DNA of 15,112 bases from Thauera sp. (lineage in GTDB: Bacteria > Pseudomonadota > Gammaproteobacteria > Burkholderiales > Rhodocyclaceae), in contig JAKLLJ010000042.1 in the NCBI GenBank assembly GCA_023150215.1, positions 1 through 15,112 on the forward strand, written 5' to 3'. A program made the translations under genes and the position numbers. Below are positions 1 to 8,427 of this stretch, piece after piece. The first letter of the stretch is position 1. Every line of letters starts with the position of its first letter. Below the pieces are notes generated by a model, which saw only the letters and a program-made list of their open reading frames with translations, searched no databases and had not been told where the DNA came from.

Positions 1-3
1 ACA

Positions 4-37
4 GGGGGGTGTGCGGGGGTGTGCGGGGGTGTGCGGG
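4..37 (+). repeat. 10-bp G-rich tandem repeat, G-quadruplex candidate
   Basis: Three head-to-tail copies of the 10-mer GGGGGTGTGC (5-14, 15-24, 25-34) are followed by another GGG. This gives four G-runs (4-9, 15-19, 25-29, 35-37) separated by identical 5-nt TGTGC loops, which meets the usual G3+N1-7 quadruplex rule on the plus strand. It lies downstream of the terminator of the minus-strand pcc operon. What lies to its left is outside the window, so whether it belongs to another gene's promoter or 3' end is unknown. Confidence 0.7.
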
Positions 38-77
38 CGCGATTTTTTTGGTGGGGGTGCGTGGAGGCGGCGCGCGT

Positions 78-104
78 AAAAAAAGGGCCTGCTTGCGCAG
101 GCCC
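78..104 (-). terminator. Intrinsic terminator of the scpA-meaB-pccBA operon
   Basis: Read on the minus strand this is a perfect 8-bp stem, GGGCCTGC/GCAGGCCC, closed by a GCAA (GNRA-type) tetraloop and followed at once by seven T residues (84 to 78). It sits about 70 nt beyond the pccA stop codon. It has all parts of a rho-independent terminator and is one of the clearest signals in the window. Confidence 0.93.
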
Positions 105-105
105 C

Positions 106-135
106 GTGCCGACAGGCACCCGGGCGGACCCGGGT
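106..135 (-). other. Two further hairpins in the pccA 3' untranslated region
   Basis: Between the pccA stop and the terminator are two more inverted repeats: GTGCC/GGCAC around a 4-nt loop (106-119) and ACCCGGG/CCCGGGT around CGGA (118-135). They share bases 118-119, so they cannot both form fully. Neither has a U-tract. They probably add structure to the 3' end of the message; no specific role can be read from the sequence. Confidence 0.5.
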
Positions 136-172
136 CTCCCTCCCATCGATCGAAACTATTGCCGGGTGGTGA

Positions 173-2161
173 TCATTCGAACTCGATGATGACTTCGTCC
201 ACCGACAGGCTGGCGCCGGGTTTGGCGACGATTTTCTTGACCTTGCCGTCCTGCTCGGCCTTGAGGACGTTTTCCATCTTCATGGCTTCGATGACGGCGA
301 GCTTTTCGCCGGCCTTGACGTCCTGGCCTTCGGCCACCGCGACCTCGCGCAGCAGGCCGGGCATGGGCGAGAGGAGGAACTTGGAGAGGTCGGGCGGCAG
401 CTTGGCGGGCATCAGCGACAGCAGGTGGGCTGCGCGCACGGTCATGACCATGGGCTCGACCTGCAGGCCGAAGTGCGAGATGCGGTAGCGCAGGCCGCGG
501 CGTTCGATCTGCAGGCACAGCGGGGCGCCGTTGACGGTGCCGGCGAACAGCAGCTCGCCGAACGTCCAGTCGGAGACGATGTTGTAGGTGTGGCCTTCGT
601 GGGTGATGGCGAGCCCGCCGTCGATGGCGGAAAGGCTCATCGCGTACTGCTTGCCGCCCATGACGACGACCCATTCGCTGGCGACCTTGCGGCCGTGGCC
701 GGCGAGCTGGCCTTCGATCTGCACGGCGCGCTCGATGTAGCGCATGCGGGCGAAGGCGGCGACGGCGGCGAGCAGCGCGGGGTCGTCGTGCGGGACCATC
801 GAGGCGTCGAAGCCCTTGGGGTATTCCTCGGCGATGAAGCCGGTGTTGAAGTTGCCGGAGCAGAAGCGCGGGTGCTGCAGGAGCGCGGCCTGGAAGGGGA
901 TGTTGGAGCCGATGCCGCGGATGACGAAGCCGTTGAGGGCGTCACGCATGCGCTCGATGGCATCCTGGCGGTCCTTGCCGTGCACGATGAGCTTGGCGAT
1001 CATCGAGTCGTAGTACATCGAGATCTCGCCGCCTTCGTACACGCCGGTGTCGACGCGCACGCCATTGCCTTCGGCCGGGGGCTGGAACTTGACCAGGCGG
1101 CCGGTGGAGGGCAGGAAGCCGCGGAACGGGTCTTCGGCGTTGATGCGGCATTCCATCGCCCAGCCGTCGATGCCGACGTCGGCCTGGCTGAGCGGCAGCT
1201 TCTCGCCGTAGGCGACGCGGATCATCTGCTCGACGAGATCCAGCCCGGTGATGAGCTCGGTGACCGGGTGCTCGACCTGCAGGCGGGTGTTCATCTCGAG
1301 GAAGTAGAACTCCTTGGTCGCGCCGCTGACCACGAACTCGACCGTGCCGGCCGACTCGTAGTTCACCGCACGCGCCAGCGCCACGGCCTGCTCGCCCATC
1401 GCCTTGCGCATCGCGGGGTCGACGAAGGGGCTCGGCGCTTCCTCGATGACCTTCTGGTGACGGCGCTGGATGGAGCAGTCGCGCTCGTTCAGGTAAACGT
1501 AGTTGCCGTGCGCGTCGCCCAGCACCTGGATCTCGATGTGGCGCGGCTCGAGCACGTACTTCTCGATGAAGACGCGATCGTCGCCGAAGGCGTTGCGGGC
1601 CTCATTGACGCAGGAGGAGAAGCCTTCGTGCGCTTCCTTGTCGTTGAAGGCGACGCGCAGGCCCTTGCCGCCGCCACCGGCGGAGGCCTTGATCATGACC
1701 GGGTAGCCGATCTTCTTGGCGATCTCGACCGCTTCGTCGGGGCCGGCGATGGCGTCGTTGTAGCCGGGGATGGTGTTGACGCCGGCGGCGATCGCAAGCT
1801 TCTTGGATTCGATCTTGTCGCCCATCTTGGCGACCGAGTAGTGCTTCGGGCCGATGAACTTGATGCCTTCCTCTTCGAGGCGGCGCGAGAACTCGGCGTT
1901 CTCGGACAGGAAGCCGTAGCCCGGGTGGACCGCTTCGGCGCCGGTCTGCTTGCAGGCGGCGATGATCTTGTCCATGACCAGGTAGGACTCTTTGGAGGCC
2001 GCCGGGCCGATGCAGACGGCTTCGTCGGCGAGCTCGACGTGGAGCGCGCTCTTGTCCGCCTCGGAATACACGGCGACGGTCTTGATGCCCATCTTGCGGG
2101 CGGTCTTGATGACGCGGCAGGTGATCTCGCCACGGTTTGCGATCAGGATTTTCTTGAACAT
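173..2161 (-). CDS. pccA: Propionyl-CoA (acyl-CoA) carboxylase alpha subunit: biotin carboxylase plus biotin carrier
   Basis: This 662-aa subunit carboxylates biotin with ATP and bicarbonate and carries carboxybiotin to PccB, which moves the CO2 to propionyl-CoA to give methylmalonyl-CoA; it acts in the cytoplasm. The biotin carboxylase region covers about residues 1-450: ILIANRGEI at the N-terminus, the glycine-rich ATP-grasp loop AGGGGKG at 161-167, HQKVIEEAPSP at 235-245 and EMNTRLQVEHPVTE at 289-302. A linker/BT region follows, then a biotinyl domain with AMKM at 626-629; K628 is the biotin attachment site, 35 residues from the C-terminus as usual for the family. The length is typical of PccA and MccA/AccA3-type subunits. 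The start has an upstream GAGGA Shine-Dalgarno and lies 22 nt after pccB. The neighbours (pccB, meaB, scpA) favour propionyl-CoA over methylcrotonyl-CoA or geranyl-CoA as substrate; the alpha sequence alone does not decide this. Confidence 0.93.
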   Translation of the reverse strand: MFKKILIANRGEITCRVIKTARKMGIKTVAVYSEADKSALHVELADEAVCIGPAASKESYLVMDKIIAACKQTGAEAVHPGYGFLSENAEFSRRLEEEGIKFIGPKHYSVAKMGDKIESKKLAIAAGVNTIPGYNDAIAGPDEAVEIAKKIGYPVMIKASAGGGGKGLRVAFNDKEAHEGFSSCVNEARNAFGDDRVFIEKYVLEPRHIEIQVLGDAHGNYVYLNERDCSIQRRHQKVIEEAPSPFVDPAMRKAMGEQAVALARAVNYESAGTVEFVVSGATKEFYFLEMNTRLQVEHPVTELITGLDLVEQMIRVAYGEKLPLSQADVGIDGWAMECRINAEDPFRGFLPSTGRLVKFQPPAEGNGVRVDTGVYEGGEISMYYDSMIAKLIVHGKDRQDAIERMRDALNGFVIRGIGSNIPFQAALLQHPRFCSGNFNTGFIAEEYPKGFDASMVPHDDPALLAAVAAFARMRYIERAVQIEGQLAGHGRKVASEWVVVMGGKQYAMSLSAIDGGLAITHEGHTYNIVSDWTFGELLFAGTVNGAPLCLQIERRGLRYRISHFGLQVEPMVMTVRAAHLLSLMPAKLPPDLSKFLLSPMPGLLREVAVAEGQDVKAGEKLAVIEAMKMENVLKAEQDGKVKKIVAKPGASLSVDEVIIEFE

Positions 2162-2183
2162 TTGTCGGTTCCTCGTGCGCGGG

Positions 2184-3716
<1,533 letters not shown>

Positions 3717-3764
3717 GAGTTCGATCTCCTGTCAGATCTCAGGGTATGGCGACCGCCGGGGCGG

Positions 3765-4781
3765 TCAGTTCTGTGCGTTGTGCTCGAGATGGCCGAGCAG
3801 CCGGAAGGCCGCGGCCGCGGGCGTGGTGCTGCCCTCCTCGACCGCGCGCGCGAGGGTCGGCAGATCTTCGCGCACGCGGGGGTGGCTGCGAAAACGGCTG
3901 CGCAGCCCGGAATCGATCATTTCCCACATCCAGGCGAGCGCCTGGTGACGGCGTTTGGCGGCGAACTCGCCGGAAGCGGTGAGCGCCGTGCGGTAGTCGC
4001 ACACCGCCTGCCAGAAGTCGGCGACGCCCTGCTTGTGCAGCGCCGACAGGGTGAGCACCGGCACGGTCCAGTTGGGGCTGGCCGGGCGCAGCATGTGGAG
4101 CGCGGTCTTGATCTGCGATTTGGCGCGCATCGCGGCGCCGGCGTCGATGTCGGCCTTGTTGATGACGATGAGGTCGGCGATCTCCATGATGCCTTTCTTG
4201 ATCGCCTGCAGGTCGTCGCCGGCATTGGGCAGCTGCAGCAGGCAGAAGATGTCGGTCATGCCGGCGACCGCGGTCTCGGATTGGCCGACGCCGACAGTCT
4301 CGACGACGATGACGTCGAAGCCGGCGGCCTCGCAGGCGAGCAGGGTCTCGCGCGTTTTCTCGGCCACGCCGCCGAGGCTGCACGCCGAGGGGCTGGGGCG
4401 GATGAAGGCGGCGGGATTCTGCGACAGCAGCTCCATGCGCGTCTTGTCGCCGAGGATGGAGCCGCCGGTGACCGACGAGGACGGATCGACCGCCAGCACC
4501 GCGACGCGCAGGCCCTGCTCGATGAGGTAGAGCCCGAGCGCCTCGATGAAGGTGCTCTTGCCCACCCCCGGCACGCCCGAGATGCCCACTCGCATCGCCC
4601 CGCCGGTGTGCGGCAGCAGCGCCTCGAGCACCTGCTGCGCGCGCACCTTGTGGTCCTCGCGCTGCGATTCGATCAGCGTGATGGTCTTGGCGAGTGGGCG
4701 CAGCTGGCGCGCGAGCACGCCGTCGACCAGGGACTGGTCGGCGGACGCGAGGGATGGGGACAGGGGTGAAAGCATGTTCAT
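3765..4781 (-). CDS. meaB: Methylmalonyl-CoA mutase-associated GTPase MeaB (ArgK/G3E family)
   Basis: MeaB-type GTPases bind the mutase, gate delivery of intact adenosylcobalamin and protect or rescue the enzyme when the radical cofactor is damaged. With the chosen ATG the protein is 338 aa, normal for the family. Visible motifs are the P-loop GVPGVGKST (69-77), the MeaB signature VDPSSSVTGGSILGDKTRM (about 98-116), ETVGVGQSE of switch II (161-169) and the NKAD guanine-specificity motif (208-211). An in-frame TTG at 4826 would add 15 residues unlike the family, and a second ATG lies two codons downstream (4775). None of these starts has a convincing Shine-Dalgarno, so the start is a judgement. 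It follows scpA by 141 nt, a gap holding a REP element. Its place between mutase and carboxylase genes supports MeaB rather than another G3E GTPase. Older databases label such proteins 'LAO/AO transport ATPase ArgK'. Confidence 0.92.
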   Translation of the reverse strand: MNMLSPLSPSLASADQSLVDGVLARQLRPLAKTITLIESQREDHKVRAQQVLEALLPHTGGAMRVGISGVPGVGKSTFIEALGLYLIEQGLRVAVLAVDPSSSVTGGSILGDKTRMELLSQNPAAFIRPSPSACSLGGVAEKTRETLLACEAAGFDVIVVETVGVGQSETAVAGMTDIFCLLQLPNAGDDLQAIKKGIMEIADLIVINKADIDAGAAMRAKSQIKTALHMLRPASPNWTVPVLTLSALHKQGVADFWQAVCDYRTALTASGEFAAKRRHQALAWMWEMIDSGLRSRFRSHPRVREDLPTLARAVEEGSTTPAAAAFRLLGHLEHNAQN

Positions 4782-4922
4782 CGTATGGGTAGCCCACGCG
4801 ACGCACCGATCAGCGCACGCGCGCAATCGTCGCCGACGCGGTTTGTGTAGGCGCAGTCCGGTATTGGCGCATGCGGTAGGAGCGGCGGAAGCCGCGAACC
4901 TTCACGGTGCTCATGCCGGCCG
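4782..4922. other. scpA-meaB intercistronic region with REP
   Basis: This 141-nt gap is far longer than the 22- and 48-nt gaps in the rest of the operon. It contains a complete REP arm (4876-4898) and, at about 4847-4860, a GTAGGCGC remnant that looks like a degraded partner arm. No terminator U-tract and no convincing promoter for meaB is visible. The gap probably arose by repeat insertion into a once tighter operon. Confidence 0.55.
4876..4898 (+). repeat. Single REP-like palindrome inside the operon
   Basis: A 23-nt arm starts GTAGGAGC and ends GCCGCGAA, with the internal palindrome GCGGC/GCCGC around a 4-nt centre. It matches arms found in at least five other intergenic places of this window, all outside genes. 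In the scpA-meaB transcript it would fold into a short GC hairpin. REPs of this kind are known in gammaproteobacteria to block 3' exonucleases and to produce unequal expression of neighbouring cistrons. Confidence 0.85.
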
Positions 4923-7088
4923 TCAATCCGCCTTGCGCGCGGCGCGGATCTGCTTCAACACCTCGCGCGCCGCGGCAGGGATCGGCGTGCCGGGACCGAA
5001 GATGCCCTTGGCGCCGGCGGCGTACAGGGTGTCGTAGTCCTGCGCCGGGATGACGCCGCCGACGAAGGTGATGATGTCGTCGGCGCCGAGGCGCTTGAGT
5101 TCGTTGATCACCGCCGGCACCAGCGTCTTGTGGCCGGCGGCGAGGCTGGAGCAGCCGACCGCATGCACGTCGTTCTCGACCGCGTGGCGGGCAGCTTCTT
5201 CCGGGGTCTGGAAGAGCGGGCCGATGTCGATGTCGAAGCCGAGGTCGGCGAAGGCCGAGGCGACGACCTTGGCGCCGCGGTCGTGGCCGTCCTGGCCGAG
5301 CTTGGCGATCATCACGCGCGGGCGGCGGCCTTCTTCGGCGATGAAGGCCTCGATGTCGGCCTTGAGGGCCTTCCAGTCTTCCTGTCCTTCCACGACGGCT
5401 CCATAGACGCCGGACACGGCTTGCGGGTTGGCGCGGTAGCGGCCGAAGACCTTCTCGAGCGCGTCGGAGATCTCGCCGACGGTGGCGCGCAGGCGGATGG
5501 CCTTGACGGCGAGGTCGAGCAGGTTGCCTTCGCTGGTCTCGGCACACTTGGTGAGCGCGTCGAGCGCGGCCTGCACGGCGGTGGCGTCGCGGCTGGCGCG
5601 GATGTTGTTGAGGCGGGCGATCTGCGACTCGCGCACGGCGTGGTTGTCGATGTCGAGGATGTCGATCGGGTCCTGCTTGTCGAGCTTGTACTTGTTGACG
5701 CCGACGATGACGTCCTTGCCGGAGTCGATACGCGCCTGCTTGTCGGCGGCGCACTCCTCGACCTTCATCTTGGCCCAGCCGGATTCGACCGCCTTGGTCA
5801 TGCCGCCCATGGACTCGATCTCTTCGATCAGGCTCCAGGCCTTGTCGGCCATGTCCTGGGTAAGCTTTTCCATCATGTAGGAGCCGGCCCAGGGGTCGAC
5901 GACGTTACAAATGTGGGTCTCTTCCTGGATGATGATCTGGGTGTTGCGCGCGATGCGGGCGGAGAACTCGGTGGGCAGCGCGATCGCTTCGTCGAGGGCG
6001 TTGGTGTGCAGCGACTGGGTGCCGCCGAACACCGCGGCCATCGCCTCGATGGTGGTGCGCACGACGTTGTTGTAGGGGTCCTGCTCGGTGAGCGACCAGC
6101 CCGAGGTCTGCGAGTGCGTGCGCAGCATCATCGACTTGGTGCTCTTGGGGTTGAACTGCTTCATGATCCGCCACCACAGCAGACGCGCGGCGCGCATCTT
6201 GGCGATCTCGAGGTAGAAGTTCATGCCCACCGCCCAGAAGAAGGACAGGCGGCCGGCGAAGGTGTCGACGTCCATGCCGGAGTTGATGCCGGTGCGCACG
6301 TATTCCAGCCCGTCGGCGAGCGTGAAGGCGAGCTCGATGGCCTGGTTCGCGCCCGCTTCCTGGATGTGGTAGCCGGAGATCGAGATGCTGTTGAACTTCG
6401 GCATGTGCTGCGCGGTGTAGCCGAAGATGTCGGCGATGATCTTCATCGACGGGGTGGGCGGATAGATGTAGGTGTTCCGCACCATGAATTCTTTGAGGAT
6501 GTCGTTCTGGATCGTGCCCGAGAGCTTGTCCTGGCTGACGCCCTGCTCTTCGGCGGCGACGATGTAGCCGGCGAGGATGGGCAGCACCGCGCCGTTCATG
6601 GTCATCGACACCGAGACCTTGTCGAGCGGGATCTGGTCGAAGAGGATCTTCATGTCCTCGACCGAGTCGATCGCCACCCCGGCCTTGCCGACGTCGCCGA
6701 GCACGCGCGGGTTGTCGGAGTCGTAGCCGCGGTGGGTGGCGAGGTCGAAGGCCACCGACACGCCCTGGCCGCCGGCGGCGAGCGCCTTGCGGTAGAAAGC
6801 GTTGGACGCCTCGGCGGTGGAGAACCCGGCGTACTGGCGGATGGTCCACGGCTTGACCGCGTACATGGTGGGCTGCGGCCCGCGCAGGAAGGGCTCGAAG
6901 CCAGGCAGCGTGTCGGTGTGCGCGAGGCCTTCGGTGTCGACGCTGGTATACAGCGGCTTGACGGTCAGGCCTTCGGGCGTGACCCAGTTGAGCTCGTCGA
7001 GATCACCGCCGGGCGCCTGCTTGGCGGCAGATTTTTTCCAGGCCTCGATGTCGGGCTGGGGATAGACGGGCTCGTTGGCGTTCGACAT
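4923..7088 (-). CDS. scpA: Methylmalonyl-CoA mutase, adenosylcobalamin-dependent, single-chain
   Basis: The 721-aa enzyme interconverts (R)-methylmalonyl-CoA and succinyl-CoA by a B12 radical rearrangement in the cytoplasm. The N-terminal TIM-barrel domain (to about residue 560) carries RQYAGFSTAEASN from 84 (Y86 matches the radical-directing tyrosine), a TYIYPPTPS stretch (206-214), GYHIQEAGA (239-247; H241 matches the active-site histidine) and RTHSQTSGWSLTEQDPYNN. The C-terminal cobalamin domain has the base-off motif DGHDRG (600-605) with H602 as the cobalt ligand. One chain holds both domains, as in E. coli Sbm/ScpA and human MUT, unlike the MutA/MutB heterodimer. An upstream in-frame start at 7244 would add 52 arginine-rich residues unlike the family. 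The ATG at 7088 is chosen because AAGAGGT lies 6 nt before it and MSNANE begins the family-like region. The gene opens the operon; the symbols mcm, mutB and sbm are also used. Confidence 0.95.
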   Translation of the reverse strand: MSNANEPVYPQPDIEAWKKSAAKQAPGGDLDELNWVTPEGLTVKPLYTSVDTEGLAHTDTLPGFEPFLRGPQPTMYAVKPWTIRQYAGFSTAEASNAFYRKALAAGGQGVSVAFDLATHRGYDSDNPRVLGDVGKAGVAIDSVEDMKILFDQIPLDKVSVSMTMNGAVLPILAGYIVAAEEQGVSQDKLSGTIQNDILKEFMVRNTYIYPPTPSMKIIADIFGYTAQHMPKFNSISISGYHIQEAGANQAIELAFTLADGLEYVRTGINSGMDVDTFAGRLSFFWAVGMNFYLEIAKMRAARLLWWRIMKQFNPKSTKSMMLRTHSQTSGWSLTEQDPYNNVVRTTIEAMAAVFGGTQSLHTNALDEAIALPTEFSARIARNTQIIIQEETHICNVVDPWAGSYMMEKLTQDMADKAWSLIEEIESMGGMTKAVESGWAKMKVEECAADKQARIDSGKDVIVGVNKYKLDKQDPIDILDIDNHAVRESQIARLNNIRASRDATAVQAALDALTKCAETSEGNLLDLAVKAIRLRATVGEISDALEKVFGRYRANPQAVSGVYGAVVEGQEDWKALKADIEAFIAEEGRRPRVMIAKLGQDGHDRGAKVVASAFADLGFDIDIGPLFQTPEEAARHAVENDVHAVGCSSLAAGHKTLVPAVINELKRLGADDIITFVGGVIPAQDYDTLYAAGAKGIFGPGTPIPAAAREVLKQIRAARKAD

Positions 7089-7322
7089 GTGGGACCTCTT
7101 GAGATCTGCGGTGGCCTGAAATATAGGCGCGAATCGGGTTGGAAGGCGATGGCAAGTCTTCGCGCAAGCGGCGTGCTGATACTCGGGCGACGACCGGACC
7201 GCCCGCGGCAAACGCCACGGGCGGCCGTCGACGCCCCAGCTCACGACGCGCCCCCTCTTATCCGCCGGGTGATCCCGGCGCCTCCCATGACGCGTCGCGT
7301 TGCGGAAGTTGACTTGCTCTGC
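7089..7322 (-). other. Putative scpA 5' leader with two GC hairpins
   Basis: If transcription starts near 7323 (see the promoter entry) the scpA message has a leader of about 230 nt. It contains a hairpin at 7263-7280 (CGCCGGG/CCCGGCG, 4-nt loop) and a stronger one at 7199-7224. In the minus-strand RNA the latter is an 11-bp stem: CCGCCCG, a U-G wobble, then GGC/GCC around a GUUU loop. Neither is followed by a U-run, so they are not simple terminators. No conserved riboswitch core is recognisable, including the cobalamin B12 box. The gene's own Shine-Dalgarno lies well outside both stems. Confidence 0.45.
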
Positions 7323-7337
7323 AGGAAAAATAATACT
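7309..7337 (+). promoter_or_regulatory. Candidate sigma-70 promoter toward the GntR/FCD regulator
   Basis: TTGACT (7309-7314) and AATACT (7332-7337) have an ideal 17-nt spacer. Transcription would begin near 7344, on the palindrome at 7343-7352, and would cross about 390 nt of repeats before reaching the regulator gene. No better promoter is visible closer to that gene. The long repeat-filled leader makes this assignment uncertain. Confidence 0.45.
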
Positions 7338-7359
7338 TTATCCATAATTATGAATGCAA
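7330..7359 (-). promoter_or_regulatory. Candidate sigma-70 promoter for the scpA operon
   Basis: On the minus strand TTGCAT (7359-7354) and TATTAT (7335-7330) are separated by 18 nt. This is one of the few AT-rich patches in a very GC-rich neighbourhood, as expected for a promoter. A start near 7323 would follow. It overlaps a promoter-like sequence on the opposite strand. The call rests on sequence match alone. Confidence 0.55.
7343..7352. promoter_or_regulatory. Palindrome in the divergent promoter region, possible operator
   Basis: CATAATTATG is a perfect 10-bp palindrome. It lies in the spacer of the minus-strand promoter candidate and at the presumed start point of the plus-strand one, so a bound protein could block both. 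The divergent GntR/FCD regulator is the natural candidate to bind it, but ten AT-rich bases can be palindromic by chance and the sequence is not a recognised FCD consensus. Confidence 0.35.
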
Positions 7360-7380
7360 TAGGGCCGAACAAGCAGTGCG

Positions 7381-7472
7381 AACGATCCACACCGGACCGC
7401 CAACGGCAAAAGCAGACGATGCAGGCTCCCAAAAGCTCGCGGCTGCTGCCGCTCCTACAACGATCCACACCG
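7381..7472 (+). repeat. 14-bp direct repeat pair
   Basis: AACGATCCACACCG occurs at 7381-7394 and again, exactly, at 7459-7472. A REP arm (7437-7458) lies between them and abuts the second copy. The second copy leads directly into the 31-bp tandem repeat, whose units contain the related AACGATGCG, so the whole stretch appears built by stepwise duplication of REP-flanking sequence. Confidence 0.6.
7437..7458 (-). repeat. REP-like arm upstream of the tandem repeat
   Basis: On the minus strand this reads GTAGGAGCGGCAG and then CAGCCGCGA, a copy of the REP arm with a slightly altered centre. It lacks an obvious inverted partner within 100 bp on its left, so it is either solitary or what remains of a pair. 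Confidence 0.75.
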
Positions 7473-7479
7473 CCCGCGC

Positions 7480-7560
7480 CGATCAACCCGCCGCCTCTAC
7501 AACGATGCGCCGATCAACCCGCCGCTTCTACAACGATGCGTCGATCAACCCGCCGCGCCT
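7480..7560 (+). repeat. 31-bp tandem repeat, about 2.5 units
   Basis: Units start at 7480, 7511 and 7542, each with CGATCAACCCGCCGC. The first two continue YTCTACAACGATGCG and differ at only two positions. The third is cut short after 15-16 matching bases, where the REP arm at 7561 begins. There are no unique spacers, so this is not a CRISPR array. It lies in the leader of the GntR/FCD gene and downstream of no coding region. No direct function is evident. Confidence 0.8.
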
Positions 7561-7656
7561 GTAGGAGCGGCGGAAGCCGCGAATTCCCCACTGACGATGT
7601 GACGAGGCTGCATGCAATGCCCCCCCGTAAAAGTTCGCGGCTGCCGCCGCTCCTAC
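7561..7656. repeat. BIME: two inverted REP arms
   Basis: A plus-oriented arm at 7561-7583 (starts GTAGGAGCGGCGGAAGCC, ends GCGAA) faces a minus-oriented arm at 7634-7656 (starts TTCGCGGCTGCCGCC, ends CTCCTAC) across 50 nt. The 96-bp pair can form a cruciform or long RNA hairpin. Overall size matches the 92-93-bp composite elements near 10.1 and 13.4 kb, but the central spacer is not obviously the same sequence. It lies 80 bp before the GntR/FCD start codon. Confidence 0.85.
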
Positions 7657-7735
7657 CGCAACATGACTGCCTTGCGTGGCGCGGCACGGTCATGCCTGCA
7701 TTCGCTCCGACTCGCGGACTAGCAAGAATCGACTC

Positions 7736-8407
7736 ATGAACGCCTCCCGCATCGCCCCGATCGCGCTCTACCAGGAAGTGGCCGAACGCCTGCGCCAGCG
7801 GATCTTCTCGCATGAACTCCCGCCCGGCACCTGGGTGGATGAACAGGCGCTGGCCGAGCACTACGGCATCTCGCGCACGCCGCTGCGCGAGGCGCTGAAG
7901 GTGCTCGCCTCCGAGGGCTTGGTGACGCTGAAGCCGCGCCGCGGCTGCTACGTGACCGAAATCTCCGAGCGCGACCTGGACGAGGTGTTCAGCGTGATGG
8001 CCATGCTCGAGGGCGAATGCGCCCGCCTGTCGGCCACGCGCGCGACCGACAGCGACCTGGTGCGCCTGCGCGCGATCCATGCCGACCTCGAAAAGGCCGC
8101 CGCTGCGCCCGACATCGACGGCTTCTTCGAGGCCAACCAGGCCTTCCACCTCGCCCTGCAGGAAATCGCCGACAACCGCTGGCTGCTGCACGTGATCGAG
8201 GACCTGCGCAAGGTGATCAAGCTGTCGCGCCATCACTCGCTGTTCTCCGACGGCCGGCTCGAGCAATCGCTGGCCGAACACCGCTCGATCCTGCAGGCGC
8301 TGCTCGCGCGCGACGGTGTCAAGGCCGAATCCCTGATGCGCGCCCACATCCTCAGCGGCCGCGCCGCCCTCGCCCGCATCGCCGAGTCAAAAACCCAGGC
8401 AGCGTAA
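7736..8407 (+). CDS. GntR-family transcriptional regulator, FCD (FadR) subfamily
   Basis: The 223-aa protein has an N-terminal winged helix-turn-helix (about 10-75) with the typical ALAEHYGISRTPLREALKVLASEGLV and PRRGCYV wing. A C-terminal FCD ligand-binding helical bundle spans about 80-210. H138 (with N134), H182 and H204 fit the metal-binding positions of FCD domains, which usually sense small carboxylates. The ATG at 7736 is chosen because the next in-frame start upstream (7676) adds 20 residues not typical of the family; the ribosome site before 7736 is weak. It is divergent from the scpA operon, and such regulators often control the neighbouring divergent genes, so control of propionyl-CoA/methylmalonyl-CoA metabolism is a reasonable inference, not shown. 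The ligand cannot be read from the sequence. Confidence 0.9.
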   Translation: MNASRIAPIALYQEVAERLRQRIFSHELPPGTWVDEQALAEHYGISRTPLREALKVLASEGLVTLKPRRGCYVTEISERDLDEVFSVMAMLEGECARLSATRATDSDLVRLRAIHADLEKAAAAPDIDGFFEANQAFHLALQEIADNRWLLHVIEDLRKVIKLSRHHSLFSDGRLEQSLAEHRSILQALLARDGVKAESLMRAHILSGRAALARIAESKTQAA

Positions 8408-8427
8408 AACCCCGCGGCGATGTTCCT

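Noticed and set aside
4782..4826. Upstream TTG start extending MeaB by 15 residues
   Set aside because: The added residues (RACADRCVAWATHT) do not resemble MeaB N-termini and there is no ribosome site at the TTG.
7089..7330. Cobalamin riboswitch upstream of the B12-dependent mutase
   Set aside because: AGGCCACCG near the scpA start slightly recalls the B12 box, but the conserved core elements and their spacing are absent, and these riboswitches usually control B12 synthesis and transport rather than mutases.
7480..7560. CRISPR-like direct repeats
   Set aside because: The 31-bp units are contiguous with no unique spacers, number only about 2.5, and no cas genes are near.
7662..7694. Inverted repeat CATGAC/GTCATG just upstream of the GntR/FCD gene as an autoregulatory operator
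   Set aside because: Arms of six bases 21 nt apart are weak, with no supporting promoter boxes at the right distance.
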